From contig JAQXCN010000037.1 of assembly GCA_029251865.1 (NCBI GenBank), forward strand, positions 21,969 to 85,968: DNA of 64,000 nt, in the 5' to 3' direction. The stretch comes from Crocinitomicaceae bacterium. Lineage in GTDB: Bacteria; Bacteroidota; Bacteroidia; Flavobacteriales_D; Crocinitomicaceae. The notes under the pieces are model-generated. The model was not told the DNA's origin and ran no database searches. It was given only the letters and a program-made list of their open reading frames with translations. The translations under genes and the position numbers were made by a program. Below, in pieces: positions 25,142 to 35,500 of this stretch (within the stretch, counting starts at the first letter, position 1; every line of letters starts with the position of its first letter).

Positions 25142-26711
25142 TTATAATTGTAAAATCAGTACTCAATGGGTTTAAGGCATTATACAGGTCTGCTATACGT
25201 TGTTTCGGCCCCGCTTGGTTGCAAAAATGAAGTAAATTTACGCTTCTTTCTTGTAGCTTTTGCTTTGGAAACAATCTTTCTTTCAGTTTGCTAATTTTTT
25301 TGACTTGGCTTTCAAAGCTATTCTTCTTGGCTTTCTCAATTTTCACTTGTAAAGTGTTGTTTAGCTTATCAAGTTTGTTGAGTTCGGCTCCAATCCATGA
25401 CTTCATTCCATTATCCTGTTGTATGGCGTTATGGTATAATTCTCGGATGCTCGCTTGGTGCTTTTCTATAGTTATTTTATCTATTGGGTTTGGGTCGGCT
25501 TTGTTAATCACTTGTTTTTCAAGTGCTGTCGTTGATTGAAGTAGGTCGTCTGGCCGCAATCCTACTTGATAAATAGTTTTTGCTGAAGCTTTATCAATCC
25601 ATAAAATATTTGAACGCATCTGAAGCATCGGGTAGGGAATAGAAGATCTTTTAAAGATGTTTTTAAGCTGTGTCCAATATTTTAATTCCGCCATTCCGCC
25701 TACGTAGCATAGGTTTGGTAAGATTACCTCTTGATAGAGTGGTCGTAGTGCTACATTTGGAGAAAAACGCTCTGGAGCGTTATCAACAAGCTCTAGTAAT
25801 TCCTTTTCACGGAGCTTAAGATTTCCTAATAGATACGTATCTTTTTCTTTCACGATTCTCTTTCTTTCACCTCCATGCATGTAAAAAAGATTGATCTCTC
25901 TCGAGTGAATTTGTGGTTTCCTGTTTTTCGATTTGAGTAAAGTATTTGTATTCTCAATGCATTGATTTGAAAATTGCTCTACCAATTCTTTGGTAAAGTG
26001 AGGTTTCATTGTTGATTTAAGTTCTTTTTGATTTGCATCGAGAACAACCAATCCTCGATCCCCAAATAAATAGTGGAGCCAACTCCGAAATGCATTTCCG
26101 TAATTATCGCCCTTCATTGCCTTGAGGTAGCATTCAATTTCTTTCTCCCCTCTAAAAAGTTCAAGAAGTTCATTTTGAACAGTAGAAATATTTTGCGTAC
26201 TGTATTCTCCTACTGCACCTTCTTGTTTATGGTCCCAGGTAAGTGTTTTGTTGAAAACACTTAGACTTTCAATTTCAAGACTATCATGGTCCTCAGATGC
26301 CATCCAAAACACCGGCACGAAATGATTTGAAGGGTACTGTTTCTTTAAGTCTTCGCAGAGTTTTATCACGTGAAGTATCTTGATAAAGAAATAGAGTGGA
26401 CCGCCATAAAGACAAATCTGATGCCCGGTTGTTATCGTAAAGGTGCTATTTTCTTTTAAAAGATTTATGTTTTTTATTACCGCTTCTTTATTATCAATCT
26501 CTCGATAATTTTCTTCTAGTGTTTTTGATATTAGCGCTCTTTTTGTTTGATCAAAACTTTCCTTTTTAAGATCGATTTGGTTTTTGATATTAGCGCTGCT
26601 GAAGGGCAATCCAATCAAGTCCTGCAGCTCGGATTGATTATAGATAAGGTCTAATTCTTCATTTGAGAAGAGGTTCAGGTTTTTTCGTGATAGCGCAATA
26701 GTTTCAATCAT
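25122..26711 (-). CDS. bshC: Bacillithiol biosynthesis cysteine-adding enzyme BshC
   Basis: A 529-residue enzyme of the BshC family, which joins cysteine to glucosaminyl-malate in the last step of bacillithiol synthesis. Diagnostic segments are TITTGHQICLYGGPLYFFIK (about residues 94-113), PVFWMASEDHDSLEIES (about 133-149), GLVVLDANQKELKS and RPLYQEVILPNLCYVGG. A long coiled-coil-like helix follows near residues 405-480 (Lys/Leu/Glu-rich), as in the B. subtilis enzyme. It starts 5 bp after the permease gene and overlaps eda, so the three are probably co-transcribed. bshA and bshB are not in the window. Confidence 0.95.
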   Translation of the reverse strand: MIETIALSRKNLNLFSNEELDLIYNQSELQDLIGLPFSSANIKNQIDLKKESFDQTKRALISKTLEENYREIDNKEAVIKNINLLKENSTFTITTGHQICLYGGPLYFFIKILHVIKLCEDLKKQYPSNHFVPVFWMASEDHDSLEIESLSVFNKTLTWDHKQEGAVGEYSTQNISTVQNELLELFRGEKEIECYLKAMKGDNYGNAFRSWLHYLFGDRGLVVLDANQKELKSTMKPHFTKELVEQFSNQCIENTNTLLKSKNRKPQIHSREINLFYMHGGERKRIVKEKDTYLLGNLKLREKELLELVDNAPERFSPNVALRPLYQEVILPNLCYVGGMAELKYWTQLKNIFKRSSIPYPMLQMRSNILWIDKASAKTIYQVGLRPDDLLQSTTALEKQVINKADPNPIDKITIEKHQASIRELYHNAIQQDNGMKSWIGAELNKLDKLNNTLQVKIEKAKKNSFESQVKKISKLKERLFPKQKLQERSVNLLHFCNQAGPKQRIADLYNALNPLSTDFTIIIENETK

Positions 26712-26716
26712 GATCG

Positions 26717-28024
26717 CTAATTAAATTTTATAGATTTAGAGGGGTCTATTCGAGCAATAACATAGCTAGGAATTAATAAACTTGCCATACAGGTTACAAA
26801 GGTGATCAGGTTAATAATTAGTACAGCGCCAAAAGATAAATCTATAGGCACATGTGACAAATAATAAACACTTGAGTCTAACTTAATTAGTTCGAATTTG
26901 TTTTGGATATAACAAAGACTCAATCCAATGATGTTTCCAATTACCATGGCTTTTAAAATGAGTGCGCCAGTTTGAAATAAGAAGATTTTACGAATACTCC
27001 AATTGGTAGCACCAAGGGCTTTTAGTATGCCAATAAAATTACTTCTTACAACAATCATTACTAACAACACCGAACCTATATTAACTATTCCGATAAGTAT
27101 CATTAATGATATGATTATAAATACATTAGTGTCTAGAAAACCTAACCAGGAAAAGATATCGCTTTCTGAATTTAATACTGATATACTTTGTAGTTGTTCG
27201 CCGTGTTCGTTTGGCTTGAGTATGATAGCATCTTGTATTTTTGAATGAATATCTTCAAGTTGGTTCCATTCATTAATCTGAATTTCGAAACCAGAAACGA
27301 AATGTGTTGCTCCTTTATTAAGGTCGTTGAAATCACAAAGTTCTTGAACTTTATTTAAAGGTGCAAAAACAACTTGATTGTCTAACTTATCTATACCAGT
27401 TTCGAAGATCCCCACTATTTTGAATCGTTGCATTAACGAACGGTTTTTAACAAAGAATATGGCGATGTCATCTTCAAGTTTAAATTGTAGGTCTCGGCAT
27501 GTTTGCACTGAGACAAGAACTTCGTTGTCTTTGTTTTTGAAATCTGGAATCCTGCCTTGTTTTAGAATACTTGTTAAAAATGATTTGGGATACTGTTCAT
27601 TAATCCCTTTGAGAACTACACCGTTTACCTCTTTTTTTGTCACTTGCTGTGCTGATTCTAGTCCATCCGAAGATTGTATGAAATTTTCTGATCGAATTAG
27701 AGCAGGCTTGTAAAGGACAGGAGCAATATATTTTACGCCCTCAATTTCCTTTAGGGTATCTATTATAACTTGGGATTCGTTAATTGGATCGGCCTCGTAG
27801 ATGTTTTCATTTCCGGCTTTAATTAGGAATATCGGAGCATTGAAGCCAACTATTTTTTCCCTGATTTCATTTTGGAAACCATGTACCGTTGCTAATGTGA
27901 TTAGATTGACAATTATTGTTAGTGCAACACTAATTAATGAAATACGAAGTATAGGTCTAGAAACTTTTATACCTTTCTCCTTAGTTTTAAGAACTTTGTT
28001 TGCTATGAAATATTCGAACGACAC
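26717..28024 (-). CDS. ABC transporter permease, FtsX/LolC-E family
   Basis: A 435-residue permease with the FtsX-family layout. TM1 is at about residues 25-48 (ISLISVALTIIVNLITLATV), followed by a large periplasmic MacB-PCD-like domain (about 50-285). Three C-terminal TM segments follow (about 300-325, 345-370 and 390-415), including GILKALGATNWSIRKIF, the typical coupling-helix signature. The opening [11 protein letters not shown] is usual for the Bacteroidota LolC/E-like group that moves lipoproteins or other substrates with a partner ATPase not seen here. The start is GTG at 28024. Its first 20 bp overlap the start of the divergent NamZ gene if that uses ATG 28005. Confidence 0.93.
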   Translation of the reverse strand: MSFEYFIANKVLKTKEKGIKVSRPILRISLISVALTIIVNLITLATVHGFQNEIREKIVGFNAPIFLIKAGNENIYEADPINESQVIIDTLKEIEGVKYIAPVLYKPALIRSENFIQSSDGLESAQQVTKKEVNGVVLKGINEQYPKSFLTSILKQGRIPDFKNKDNEVLVSVQTCRDLQFKLEDDIAIFFVKNRSLMQRFKIVGIFETGIDKLDNQVVFAPLNKVQELCDFNDLNKGATHFVSGFEIQINEWNQLEDIHSKIQDAIILKPNEHGEQLQSISVLNSESDIFSWLGFLDTNVFIIISLMILIGIVNIGSVLLVMIVVRSNFIGILKALGATNWSIRKIFLFQTGALILKAMVIGNIIGLSLCYIQNKFELIKLDSSVYYLSHVPIDLSFGAVLIINLITFVTCMASLLIPSYVIARIDPSKSIKFN

Positions 28025-29261
28025 GTTGCGGTTATTACTTTTTCAAAAATACATAAAGCTATCGGGTCTTGTGTTCTTTTTTGTGTTTTTACTTTTTTCA
28101 TGCCAATCCCATCAAGAAACGGACAAAAACATCATACAATTTCATGTTAGTCAGACGGAAAAGGATTCTTCCCTGTATTTAGGTATCGATCGAATGGACA
28201 GTCTAGTGGCGCTTTTGGCAGGAAAGAGTATTGCAATTGTAGGGAACCAGACCTCGGTACTTAAGGATTCTATTCATTTGGTCGATACTTTAATTGCCAG
28301 AAATATTGATGTTATCAAGGTTTTTTCTCCCGAGCACGGTTTTCGAGGAAAAGGAAGTGCAGGTCAGAAAATTGATAACTCGATGGATGCTAAAACGGGA
28401 ATACCGATAATATCACTATACGGGTCCCACAAGAAGCCCAGCAAATCGGATATGTCAGGGGTATCCTTGGTTGTTTTTGATATTCAAGATGTTGGTGTGA
28501 GGTTTTATACTTACATCTCAACCCTACATTATGTGATGGAAGCATGCGCTGAGTATAACATTCCAATTGTCGTTTTAGATCGACCAAATCCAAATGGCGA
28601 TTATATTGATGGTCCCGTTCTTGAAATGGAGCATAGAAGTTTTGTTGGAATGCATCCAGTACCTGTAGTTCACGGAATGACAATTGGTGAATATGCCTTA
28701 ATGATCAATGGTGAAAACTGGTTGAAGGATAGCTTGCAGTGCGATTTAAAGGTGCTTTGGTGTCTGAATTATAGCCATAATATGAAGTATTCATTACCTG
28801 TGGCTCCTTCACCAAACTTACGCTCCGATATAGCGGTGAGATTATATCCAAGTCTCTGTTTTTTTGAAGGGACAACTGTAAGTGTAGGAAGAGGTACTGC
28901 TCAGCCTTTTGAGCTTTATGGTCACCCTAATCTCGAAAAGTCTGTATTTCGTTTTAAGCCGAAGTCACAAGCAGGGGCGGTCTATCCAAAGCATCAAAAT
29001 ATAGAATGTGGAGGCGTTTACTTGGGGGACGAGCCCATGACTTCAAGATTTTCCTTGGCTTATCTTCTTGAAGCTATTCGTGAACTTGGAGATCCAGTTT
29101 CAACAATTAACAGAAAAAAGTTTTTTATCTTACTTTCGGGGACAGAAAAGCTTTATAATCAAATTATAAAAGGTCTTTCAGAAGAAAAAATACGGAAGAC
29201 ATGGGCAGCAGACCTTAAGGCCTATCAGAAAATGAGAACGAAATATCTTCAGTACAACTAA
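28005..29261 (+). CDS. Exo-beta-N-acetylmuramidase NamZ family (DUF1343) lipoprotein
   Basis: A 418-residue lipoprotein with a signal peptide and lipobox FLLFSC (Cys at about 31). The DUF1343/NamZ signature is plain: [67 protein letters not shown] and [20 protein letters not shown]. The family releases N-acetylmuramic acid from the non-reducing end of peptidoglycan fragments during cell-wall recycling. The frame is open back to 27801, but that stretch is antisense to the permease. ATG 28005 or TTG 28026 are the likely starts; the latter would avoid the 20-bp overlap. The stop overlaps purE by 4 bp. Confidence 0.93.
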   Translation: MKYSNDTLRLLLFQKYIKLSGLVFFFVFLLFSCQSHQETDKNIIQFHVSQTEKDSSLYLGIDRMDSLVALLAGKSIAIVGNQTSVLKDSIHLVDTLIARNIDVIKVFSPEHGFRGKGSAGQKIDNSMDAKTGIPIISLYGSHKKPSKSDMSGVSLVVFDIQDVGVRFYTYISTLHYVMEACAEYNIPIVVLDRPNPNGDYIDGPVLEMEHRSFVGMHPVPVVHGMTIGEYALMINGENWLKDSLQCDLKVLWCLNYSHNMKYSLPVAPSPNLRSDIAVRLYPSLCFFEGTTVSVGRGTAQPFELYGHPNLEKSVFRFKPKSQAGAVYPKHQNIECGGVYLGDEPMTSRFSLAYLLEAIRELGDPVSTINRKKFFILLSGTEKLYNQIIKGLSEEKIRKTWAADLKAYQKMRTKYLQYN

Positions 29262-29746
29262 CGCAGAGACTCCTGGCTTTTTTCTACTTTTTCTTTCATG
29301 TCCTGCTGATAGCTCTCTAGTGTTTTTGAGACATCTGCATCAAATGCGCCTATGATACGAGCCGCAAGAATACCTGCATTTTTAGCTCCGTTCAAAGCGA
29401 CAGTTGCTACGGGAATTCCATTTGGCATTTGTAAAATACTAAGGATTGAATCCCATCCATCAATAGAATTTGACGATTTAACGGGCACGCCAATTACCGG
29501 CAAGGTTGTAAGGGAAGCTGTCATGCCAGGTAGATGCGCTGCACCTCCAGCACCTGCGATAATTACTTTTAAACCTCTTTGGGAAGCCGCTTTCGCATAG
29601 CTCACCATTTTTTCTGGTGTTCGGTGTGCAGAAACAATTTCAACTTCAGTTCCAATACCAAATTCTTTAAGAATGTCTATGGCTCCTTTCATAACGGGTA
29701 GATCAGAAGCACTTCCCATTATAATTCCAACACTAACTTTTTTCAT
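29258..29746 (-). CDS. purE: N5-carboxyaminoimidazole ribonucleotide mutase
   Basis: A 162-residue class I PurE that moves the carboxyl group of N5-CAIR to give CAIR in purine synthesis. It shows the [18 protein letters not shown] phosphate-binding opening (residues 9-26), [10 protein letters not shown] with the conserved His (about 39-48), [16 protein letters not shown] (about 65-80) and [19 protein letters not shown]. The length is normal. It overlaps the preceding tatA-like gene by 4 bp, implying coupled translation, and the convergent namZ gene by 4 bp. A purK partner, expected for this class, is not in the window. Confidence 0.97.
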   Translation of the reverse strand: MKKVSVGIIMGSASDLPVMKGAIDILKEFGIGTEVEIVSAHRTPEKMVSYAKAASQRGLKVIIAGAGGAAHLPGMTASLTTLPVIGVPVKSSNSIDGWDSILSILQMPNGIPVATVALNGAKNAGILAARIIGAFDADVSKTLESYQQDMKEKVEKSQESLR

Positions 29747-30060
29747 TTTTTCTTGGTGTTCTTTGGTTCGTAATTTATCGTGTTTTCAATATCTGTCATC
29801 ATTTGATCCATCGGAAGTTGAATTTCCTCTTCAGTTTCTTTGATTAGTTCATTCAAATTTAAATCATTTTTTAGATCGCCAGTGGATTTCTTTATCTCAC
29901 TTTTTAGGTCATCAGATGCATTTTTGATTTGATAAATTGCGCGACCCAATGTTTTGGCAATACTCGGAATGCTCTTTGCTCCAAAGAAGATAAGAACAAA
30001 CACTAAAATCAACAGGATTTCAGTCCCTGCAATATCATTAAGAAATAGCGCTTGCATCAT
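29743..30060 (-). CDS. Sec-independent translocase TatA/TatE-like protein
   Basis: A 105-residue protein with the TatA/B layout: a short N-terminal TM segment ([20 protein letters not shown], about residues 13-32), the FGxKxxP hinge, an amphipathic helix ([20 protein letters not shown]) and a long charged tail. TatA oligomers form the pore for folded twin-arginine proteins. A tatC gene is not in the window. The tail is longer than usual and acidic, so a TatB-like role cannot be excluded. Two ATGs open the frame and either could be used. It is coupled to purE by a 4-bp overlap. Confidence 0.9.
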   Translation of the reverse strand: MMQALFLNDIAGTEILLILVFVLIFFGAKSIPSIAKTLGRAIYQIKNASDDLKSEIKKSTGDLKNDLNLNELIKETEEEIQLPMDQMMTDIENTINYEPKNTKKK

Positions 30061-30116
30061 TACACTGCAAATTTACAACTAATTTAGGTCCCGAAAAACA
30101 GAACGATTATACGATT

Positions 30117-31013
30117 CTAATCACGAAGGTCGTAGCCGCATCTATAGGTGTTCGCATGTGCTTCAACAATTGTATTAATTTCATGACTATATCCTCCACC
30201 CATAGTAGTTACAATTGGGCATTCGAGTTGCTTACTGTAATTAAAAACCATTTCATCTCTTTTTTTACAGCCGGCTAAACTTAAACTCATTCTTCCGAGC
30301 TTATCGCTTTCAAGAACATCAACTCCTGCTTGATAAAAAATAAAATCAGGTTCATAACTTGTTAATATGTGATCTAGGCTTTTTTCGAGTTCGTAGAGAT
30401 AGTTCTGGTCTTTAATTCCATCTTCAGTTTCAATGTCGAGATCAGAGACTTGCTTGTGTAGTGGGTAATTATTTTTGCCATGCATACTAAATGTAAAAAT
30501 ATTGGATGTTTTTTCGCACATTTCCGCTGTGCCATTACCCTGGTGTACATCGAGATCGACTATTAATATCTTATTTGCCTTTTTATTTTCTAACAACCAA
30601 TTTGCAGAAATAACATGGTCATTAAGCAAACAAAAACCTTCCCCTCGATCTGAAAAGGCATGATGCGTTCCGCCAGCAATATTAAAGGCTATAGTGTTTT
30701 TTAGGGCTAATTCTGCTGCTTTTCTGGTTCCTTCCATAATGGTCCATTCCCTTCTTATAAGCATTTCATTATGCACAAAGCCAGATGTACGCTGTTCTTT
30801 TCTTGTAAGCTCAAGGTTTTTAAGGCGCTTCAGATATACTTTGCTGTGAACCGCTTCTACATAATTTTCAGAGATAATATCGGGTTCAAAAAACTGATTT
30901 TGATGCACAGTCCCTTCATGGACAAGTTGCCTTGGAAGTAAATCATATTTCTCCATTGGAAAGCGGTGGTTATCCGGGAGCTCATGTACATATATGGGAT
31001 GAAAGGCAATCAT
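30117..31013 (-). CDS. Histone deacetylase-family (acetylpolyamine/acetoin utilisation-like) hydrolase
   Basis: A 298-residue arginase/deacetylase-fold enzyme. The charge-relay and zinc residues are visible: GGTHHAFSDRGEGFCLLND (about residues 115-133, with the tandem His), ILIVDLDVHQGNGTAEM (Asp-x-His zinc ligands, about 147-163), FYQAGVDVLESDKLG (third Asp ligand), and TMGGGYSHE (with the catalytic-pocket Tyr). The family removes acetyl groups from lysine, polyamines or related small molecules; the substrate here is open. It lies 37 bp after the YkgJ-type gene and 56 bp before tatA, on the same strand. Confidence 0.93.
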   Translation of the reverse strand: MIAFHPIYVHELPDNHRFPMEKYDLLPRQLVHEGTVHQNQFFEPDIISENYVEAVHSKVYLKRLKNLELTRKEQRTSGFVHNEMLIRREWTIMEGTRKAAELALKNTIAFNIAGGTHHAFSDRGEGFCLLNDHVISANWLLENKKANKILIVDLDVHQGNGTAEMCEKTSNIFTFSMHGKNNYPLHKQVSDLDIETEDGIKDQNYLYELEKSLDHILTSYEPDFIFYQAGVDVLESDKLGRMSLSLAGCKKRDEMVFNYSKQLECPIVTTMGGGYSHEINTIVEAHANTYRCGYDLRD

Positions 31014-31050
31014 AAGGATTAAACCAATAAAAAGGCAACATTGTTGCGCA

Positions 31051-31548
31051 TTAGGCTTGGGTGATTTTATCTACAATTCGTGCAACTGCCGGACATATTT
31101 CAGTGTTTTCAAGCGTTAGGTTCATAATTTGAATAACATTCTTTCGATCGGTATGTGGATATTCTCGACATGCTAAAGGCCTGTATTCATATACCTGACA
31201 AGTATTATCTGAATTTAAAAATGTACACGGTGAAGATTTGAGCACATAGTCTTGGTCGTCATCGAGTTTTAAATGACTTTCAGTGAATTTCCCTGCCTTT
31301 ATTTTAAGGTGCTTTGCAAGGCGATTGATGTCAGCATTGCGAAATATGGGACTTGTAGTTTTACAGCAGTTAGCGCAAGTCAGACAATCCATGGTTTCAA
31401 ACTCCTTGTCATGTAGATTATTGAAGTCTGTATTGACCTGTTTTAATTTCTTTTTTTTAAGTTGTTGTAACCGTTTTCGGTATTCTTTTCGCTTTTTCTT
31501 TGCTTCACTTAAACTCTGTTGATCCTCAAGATTAAGGTCTTTATTCAT
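31051..31548 (-). CDS. YkgJ-type cysteine cluster protein
   Basis: A 165-residue protein whose N-terminal ~45 residues are a highly basic coiled-coil-like helix (KKKRKEYRKRLQQLKKKKLK). The rest is a CxxCxxCC zinc/Fe-S cluster domain of the YkgJ (UPF0153) family: CLTCANCCK (about 55-63), SPCTFLNSDNTCQVYEYRP and ACREYP, plus a late Cys in EICPA. The cluster binds metal and its biochemical role is unknown. It is first in the minus-strand run YkgJ-HDAC-tatA-purE. The basic N-terminal helix could contact nucleic acid, which is inference. Confidence 0.9.
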   Translation of the reverse strand: MNKDLNLEDQQSLSEAKKKRKEYRKRLQQLKKKKLKQVNTDFNNLHDKEFETMDCLTCANCCKTTSPIFRNADINRLAKHLKIKAGKFTESHLKLDDDQDYVLKSSPCTFLNSDNTCQVYEYRPLACREYPHTDRKNVIQIMNLTLENTEICPAVARIVDKITQA

Positions 31549-31627
31549 GGGGTGAAGTTAGTGATTTATAAAATGTTGTGCAGTCATTTCTTATCGCAAT
31601 TGAATACTTTTACAGAAAAAAGCAAAC

Positions 31628-31855
31628 ATGTCTTTTCCTATTTTTAGAAAGCTTTCAAATAATAAATCTTTTTACAGGATTTCTTCAGAGACTGATTTTG
31701 AAGAATTGCAAGTTGTTGGTTCTAAAGTTTTATGTTCTGAGCACAAGGCAACAAAGTATCCAGAGCTAATTCGGTTAAAAGAAATGATAGCGTGTAATAG
31801 CCCCTTCGAGGAACACGATGCCTTAGATTACAAATCTTTAAAGGCAAAGTTGTAA
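31628..31855 (+). CDS. Small conserved protein of unknown function
   Basis: A 75-residue soluble protein (MSFPIFRKLSNNKSFYRISS opening) with no signal peptide or TM segment. The opening P-I-F-R-K-x-S-N-N-K-S-F-Y-R-I resembles a small hypothetical family I associate with flavobacteria, though I cannot verify it without a search. The sequence is well mixed rather than a biased shadow, no gene covers the other strand, and the spacing on both sides is that of a real gene. A 6-bp dyad lies just after the stop (31871-31892). Confidence 0.65.
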   Translation: MSFPIFRKLSNNKSFYRISSETDFEELQVVGSKVLCSEHKATKYPELIRLKEMIACNSPFEEHDALDYKSLKAKL

Positions 31856-31870
31856 CCACGAAAGATTGAT

Positions 31871-31892
31871 GAGGTTATGTTTATAAAACCTC
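31871..31892 (+). terminator. Weak hairpin between the small gene and the CAP-domain gene
   Basis: GAGGTT (31871-31876) pairs with AACCTC (31887-31892) around a 10-nt AT-rich loop, ending 6 nt before the next ATG. It is followed by TTCTTC only, so termination is doubtful. It could instead shape the start region of the CAP gene. Confidence 0.3.
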
Positions 31893-31898
31893 TTCTTC

Positions 31899-32438
31899 AT
31901 GTTTAAAATCAGTTTATTGTTTTCACTTTTTATTTTTAGTTCATCGTTTAACTTTGATTCTTCACCCAGAAATACTATTGCTTTTCATTTGAATCCAAAA
32001 GGCACGGAAAAGATTATTGGAATCCAAAATAATTTTGAAGGTCGCTTAATAAAACTAATAAATACGAAAAGAATTAAACGAGGTTTGAATGCTTTAATTC
32101 CGCACAAGGATTTAATGCGAGCGAGTCGCTACCATGCTGCTGACATGGCAAATGAGGACTATCATGAGCATGCAACCCACAATCGCACCAAAAAAGGTTT
32201 ACAGCCAGGCTTAAGTGCATTCAAACGTATTTCTAAATTTTATGATGGTTTCGCCAATACTGAAAACATCGGAGCGGGTTATGCGACACCAGAGGCCATT
32301 CTTCAAGGATGGATTGATAGTCCAGGTCACAATGAGAATTTATTTAATGAAAGTGCCACTCATGTCGGAGTAGGGTATTATGAAAACCCGAATAGTTCAT
32401 TCGGAAAATATTGGGTTTTTGAGTCTGCCGTAGAATGA
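31899..32438 (+). CDS. CAP (SCP/PR-1) domain secreted protein
   Basis: A 179-residue exported protein with a signal peptide (~17 residues, LLFSLFIFSSSF). The CAP domain covers about residues 48-179. It has the conserved central elements NTKRIKRGLNALIPHKDLMR, the His-bearing MANEDYHEHATH, ENIGAGYATPEAILQGWIDS, the signature SPGHNENLFN and THVGVGYYE. In bacteria the family is secreted or periplasmic; functions range from sterol/lipid binding to peptide hydrolysis and none can be assigned here. It has no T9SS tail, so it may remain in the periplasm. Confidence 0.93.
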   Translation: MFKISLLFSLFIFSSSFNFDSSPRNTIAFHLNPKGTEKIIGIQNNFEGRLIKLINTKRIKRGLNALIPHKDLMRASRYHAADMANEDYHEHATHNRTKKGLQPGLSAFKRISKFYDGFANTENIGAGYATPEAILQGWIDSPGHNENLFNESATHVGVGYYENPNSSFGKYWVFESAVE

Positions 32439-32496
32439 TTGCATGAATACCTTTTTATTCAATTATAAAACATCAATTCAATTGACTTGATTTTTG

Positions 32497-32504
32497 TACT
32501 TTTG
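32497..32504 (+). promoter_or_regulatory. Putative -7 promoter element of icmF
   Basis: TACTTTTG fits TAnnTTTG and ends 23 nt before the icmF ATG. A TTG at 32482-32484 is only 12 nt upstream, short for a -33 box. Confidence 0.35.
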
Positions 32505-32527
32505 GAGGCGTTAAAATTCAAACCCAA

Positions 32528-35500
32528 ATGGAACAAATCCCAGCATACAAGCCTAAAAATAAAATTAGAATCGTAACAGCTGCATCTTTATTCGATGGCC
32601 ATGATGCTGCCATTAATATCATGCGAAGAATTATTCAGTCTACAGGGTGTGAAGTGATTCATTTAGGTCATGACCGCTCAGTGGAGGAGGTTGTAGATTG
32701 CGCTATCCAAGAGGATGCACAGGCAATAGCTATGACTTCATATCAAGGAGGTCATAACGAGTACTTCAAATATATGTACGATTTATTGTGTGAAAAAGGA
32801 GCTCCGCACATTAAGATCTTTGGAGGTGGGGGAGGAACCATTCTTCCTGAGGAAATAAAAATGCTTCAAGACTACGGTATTGAACGTATTTATCATCCGG
32901 ATGATGGAAGAAAAATGGGGTTGCAGGGTATGATAAATGATTTGATAGAGCGCTGTGATTATGGTTTGGGAGAGCACCTTGAACATGATTTAAAAAAAAT
33001 CAAAGGAAAGCATTCTCCATCTATCGCAAGAACAATTTCGGCCGCAGAAAATTTCCCTGAGAAGCATGCGAAAATTCTAACTGAGATAAGAGATGTTGCG
33101 AAGCAAAGCTCTATTCCGGTGCTCGGTATAACAGGAACTGGAGGTGCTGGTAAATCTTCACTTGTAGATGAACTCGTAAGGAGGTTTCTTGTAGATTTTG
33201 AGGATAAAGAAATTGCTGTAGTATCCGTTGATCCTTCTAAAAGAAAAACGGGAGGCGCACTTTTAGGTGATAGAATCCGCATGAATTCAATTAAAAGTAA
33301 TCGGGTGTACATGCGCTCTCTTGCTACGCGTCAGTCAAATCTTGCCCTATCCAAGCATGTTTCGGAGGCACTATCAATCTTAAAGGCTGCTCAGTATGAT
33401 TTAATTATCTTGGAAACCTCTGGTATTGGACAATCAGATACAGAGATATTGGACCATTCTGATGTTTCCCTATACGTTATGACCCCAGAGTATGGCGCGG
33501 CTACGCAGCTAGAGAAAATAGATATGCTCGACTTTGCAGATGTAATTGCATTAAATAAATTTGACAAAAGGGGTGCTTTAGATGCCTTGCGTGATGTTCG
33601 TAAACAATATCAAAGAAATCATAATCTTTGGGATTCAAGTGTTGACGATATGCCCGTTCATGGTACGATTGCCTCACAATTCAATGATCCTGGTATGAAC
33701 TCTTTGTATAAGGTGATTATGGATCAAATTGTAGAGAAAGCTAAAGCTGAATTAAAATCGACGTTTCAAATCACGAGAGAGATGTCGGAAAAAATATATG
33801 TAATTCCTCCCGATAGAACAAGGTATCTGTCTGAGATTTCAGAGAATAATAGAGCTTATAATAAGTGGGTTGAAGACCAGGTTAAGGTGGCTGATAAGTT
33901 AAATGGATTAATTCAAACGATACAAACACTTGAATCATCTGATTATGAAGACAAAGACCGCATGGTCAAGCGCATTCGCGAGGTTCTAGAAAAAGAAAAG
34001 CTCAATTTTGATCCTAAAAATTGGGAAATCCTACAGAATTGGGAGGCGAAGAAAAAGTCTTTCAAAGATCCCGTGTTTGAATTTAAAGTTCGTGAAAAAA
34101 CATTATCCATTCAAACGCATACAAAATCACTTTCTCATTCTGACATACCAAAAGTAGCGTCTCCAAGATATAGCGGTTGGGGTGATATTCTTCGCTGGTG
34201 TTTGCAAGAGAACTATCCAGGTGAATTTCCATTCACCGCGGGTTTATTCCCTTTTAAAAGGGAAGGTGAAGACCCAACGAGAATGTTTGCAGGTGAGGGA
34301 GGTCCAGAAAGGACGAATAAACGTTTCCACTATGTAAGTCTCGGAATGCCTGCGAAAAGACTATCGACCGCCTTTGACTCTGTTACGCTTTATGGAAACG
34401 ACCCTGATGTTCGCCCTGATATTTATGGTAAAATTGGAAATGCGGGCGTTTCGATTTGTTGTCTTGATGATGCTAAAAAACTGTATTCTGGTTTTGATTT
34501 AAGCCATACTGCAACATCGGTTTCAATGACAATTAATGGTCCCGCACCTATGCTGCTTGCCTTTTTTATGAATGCGGCAATCGATCAGAATTGTGAAAAG
34601 TATATAAAAGCTGAGGGCTTGACTGAGTCGGTTGAAAACAAAATAAAAGAAATTTATAAGCTGAAAGGTGTTGAAAGGCCTAGTTACAATGGTGATTTAC
34701 CAGAAGGGAATGACGGTCTAGGTCTAATGCTCTTGGGTGTTACTGGTGATCAGGTTCTTTCCAGAGAAATATATAATGACATAAAAGCCAAAACGCTTAC
34801 TCAAGTTAGAGGTACAGTTCAGGCAGACATTTTAAAAGAAGATCAAGCGCAAAACACTTGTATTTTTTCAACTGAATTTGCCTTGCGATTAATGGGCGAT
34901 GTACAGGAGTATTTTATCAATAAGGGGGTTCGGAATTTTTATTCCGTATCTATTTCTGGTTATCATATTGCAGAGGCTGGCGCCAATCCTATTACACAGC
35001 TCGCTTTCACGCTTGCTAATGGTTTTACTTATGTAGAATATTACTTAAGTCGAGGAATGAATATTAATGATTTCGGCCCAAATCTTTCTTTCTTTTTCTC
35101 AAATGGTATAGATCCAGAATACGCCGTTATTGGTCGTGTGGCGAGAAAAATATGGTCTAAAGCAATGGCTAAAAAGTATGGTGCAAATCCACGTGCGCAA
35201 ATGCTTAAATATCACATTCAAACTTCAGGGAGATCATTACATGCTCAGGAAATTGATTTTAATGACATAAGAACAACCCTTCAGGCATTGTATGCCATAT
35301 ATGACAATTGTAATTCATTGCACACAAATGCATATGATGAGGCGATTACTACGCCGACAGAGGAATCTGTTCGCAGAGCAATGGCAATTCAACTCATTAT
35401 TAATCGTGAGCTTGGTTTGGCAAAAAATGAGAATCCTTTACAAGGAAGCTTTATCATTGAGGATTTGACCGATTTGGTCGAAGAGGCAGTACTCTCTGAA

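Noticed and set aside
27801..28004. N-terminal extension of the NamZ reading frame
   Set aside because: It is fully antisense to the permease gene, and the lipoprotein signal peptide begins after 28005.
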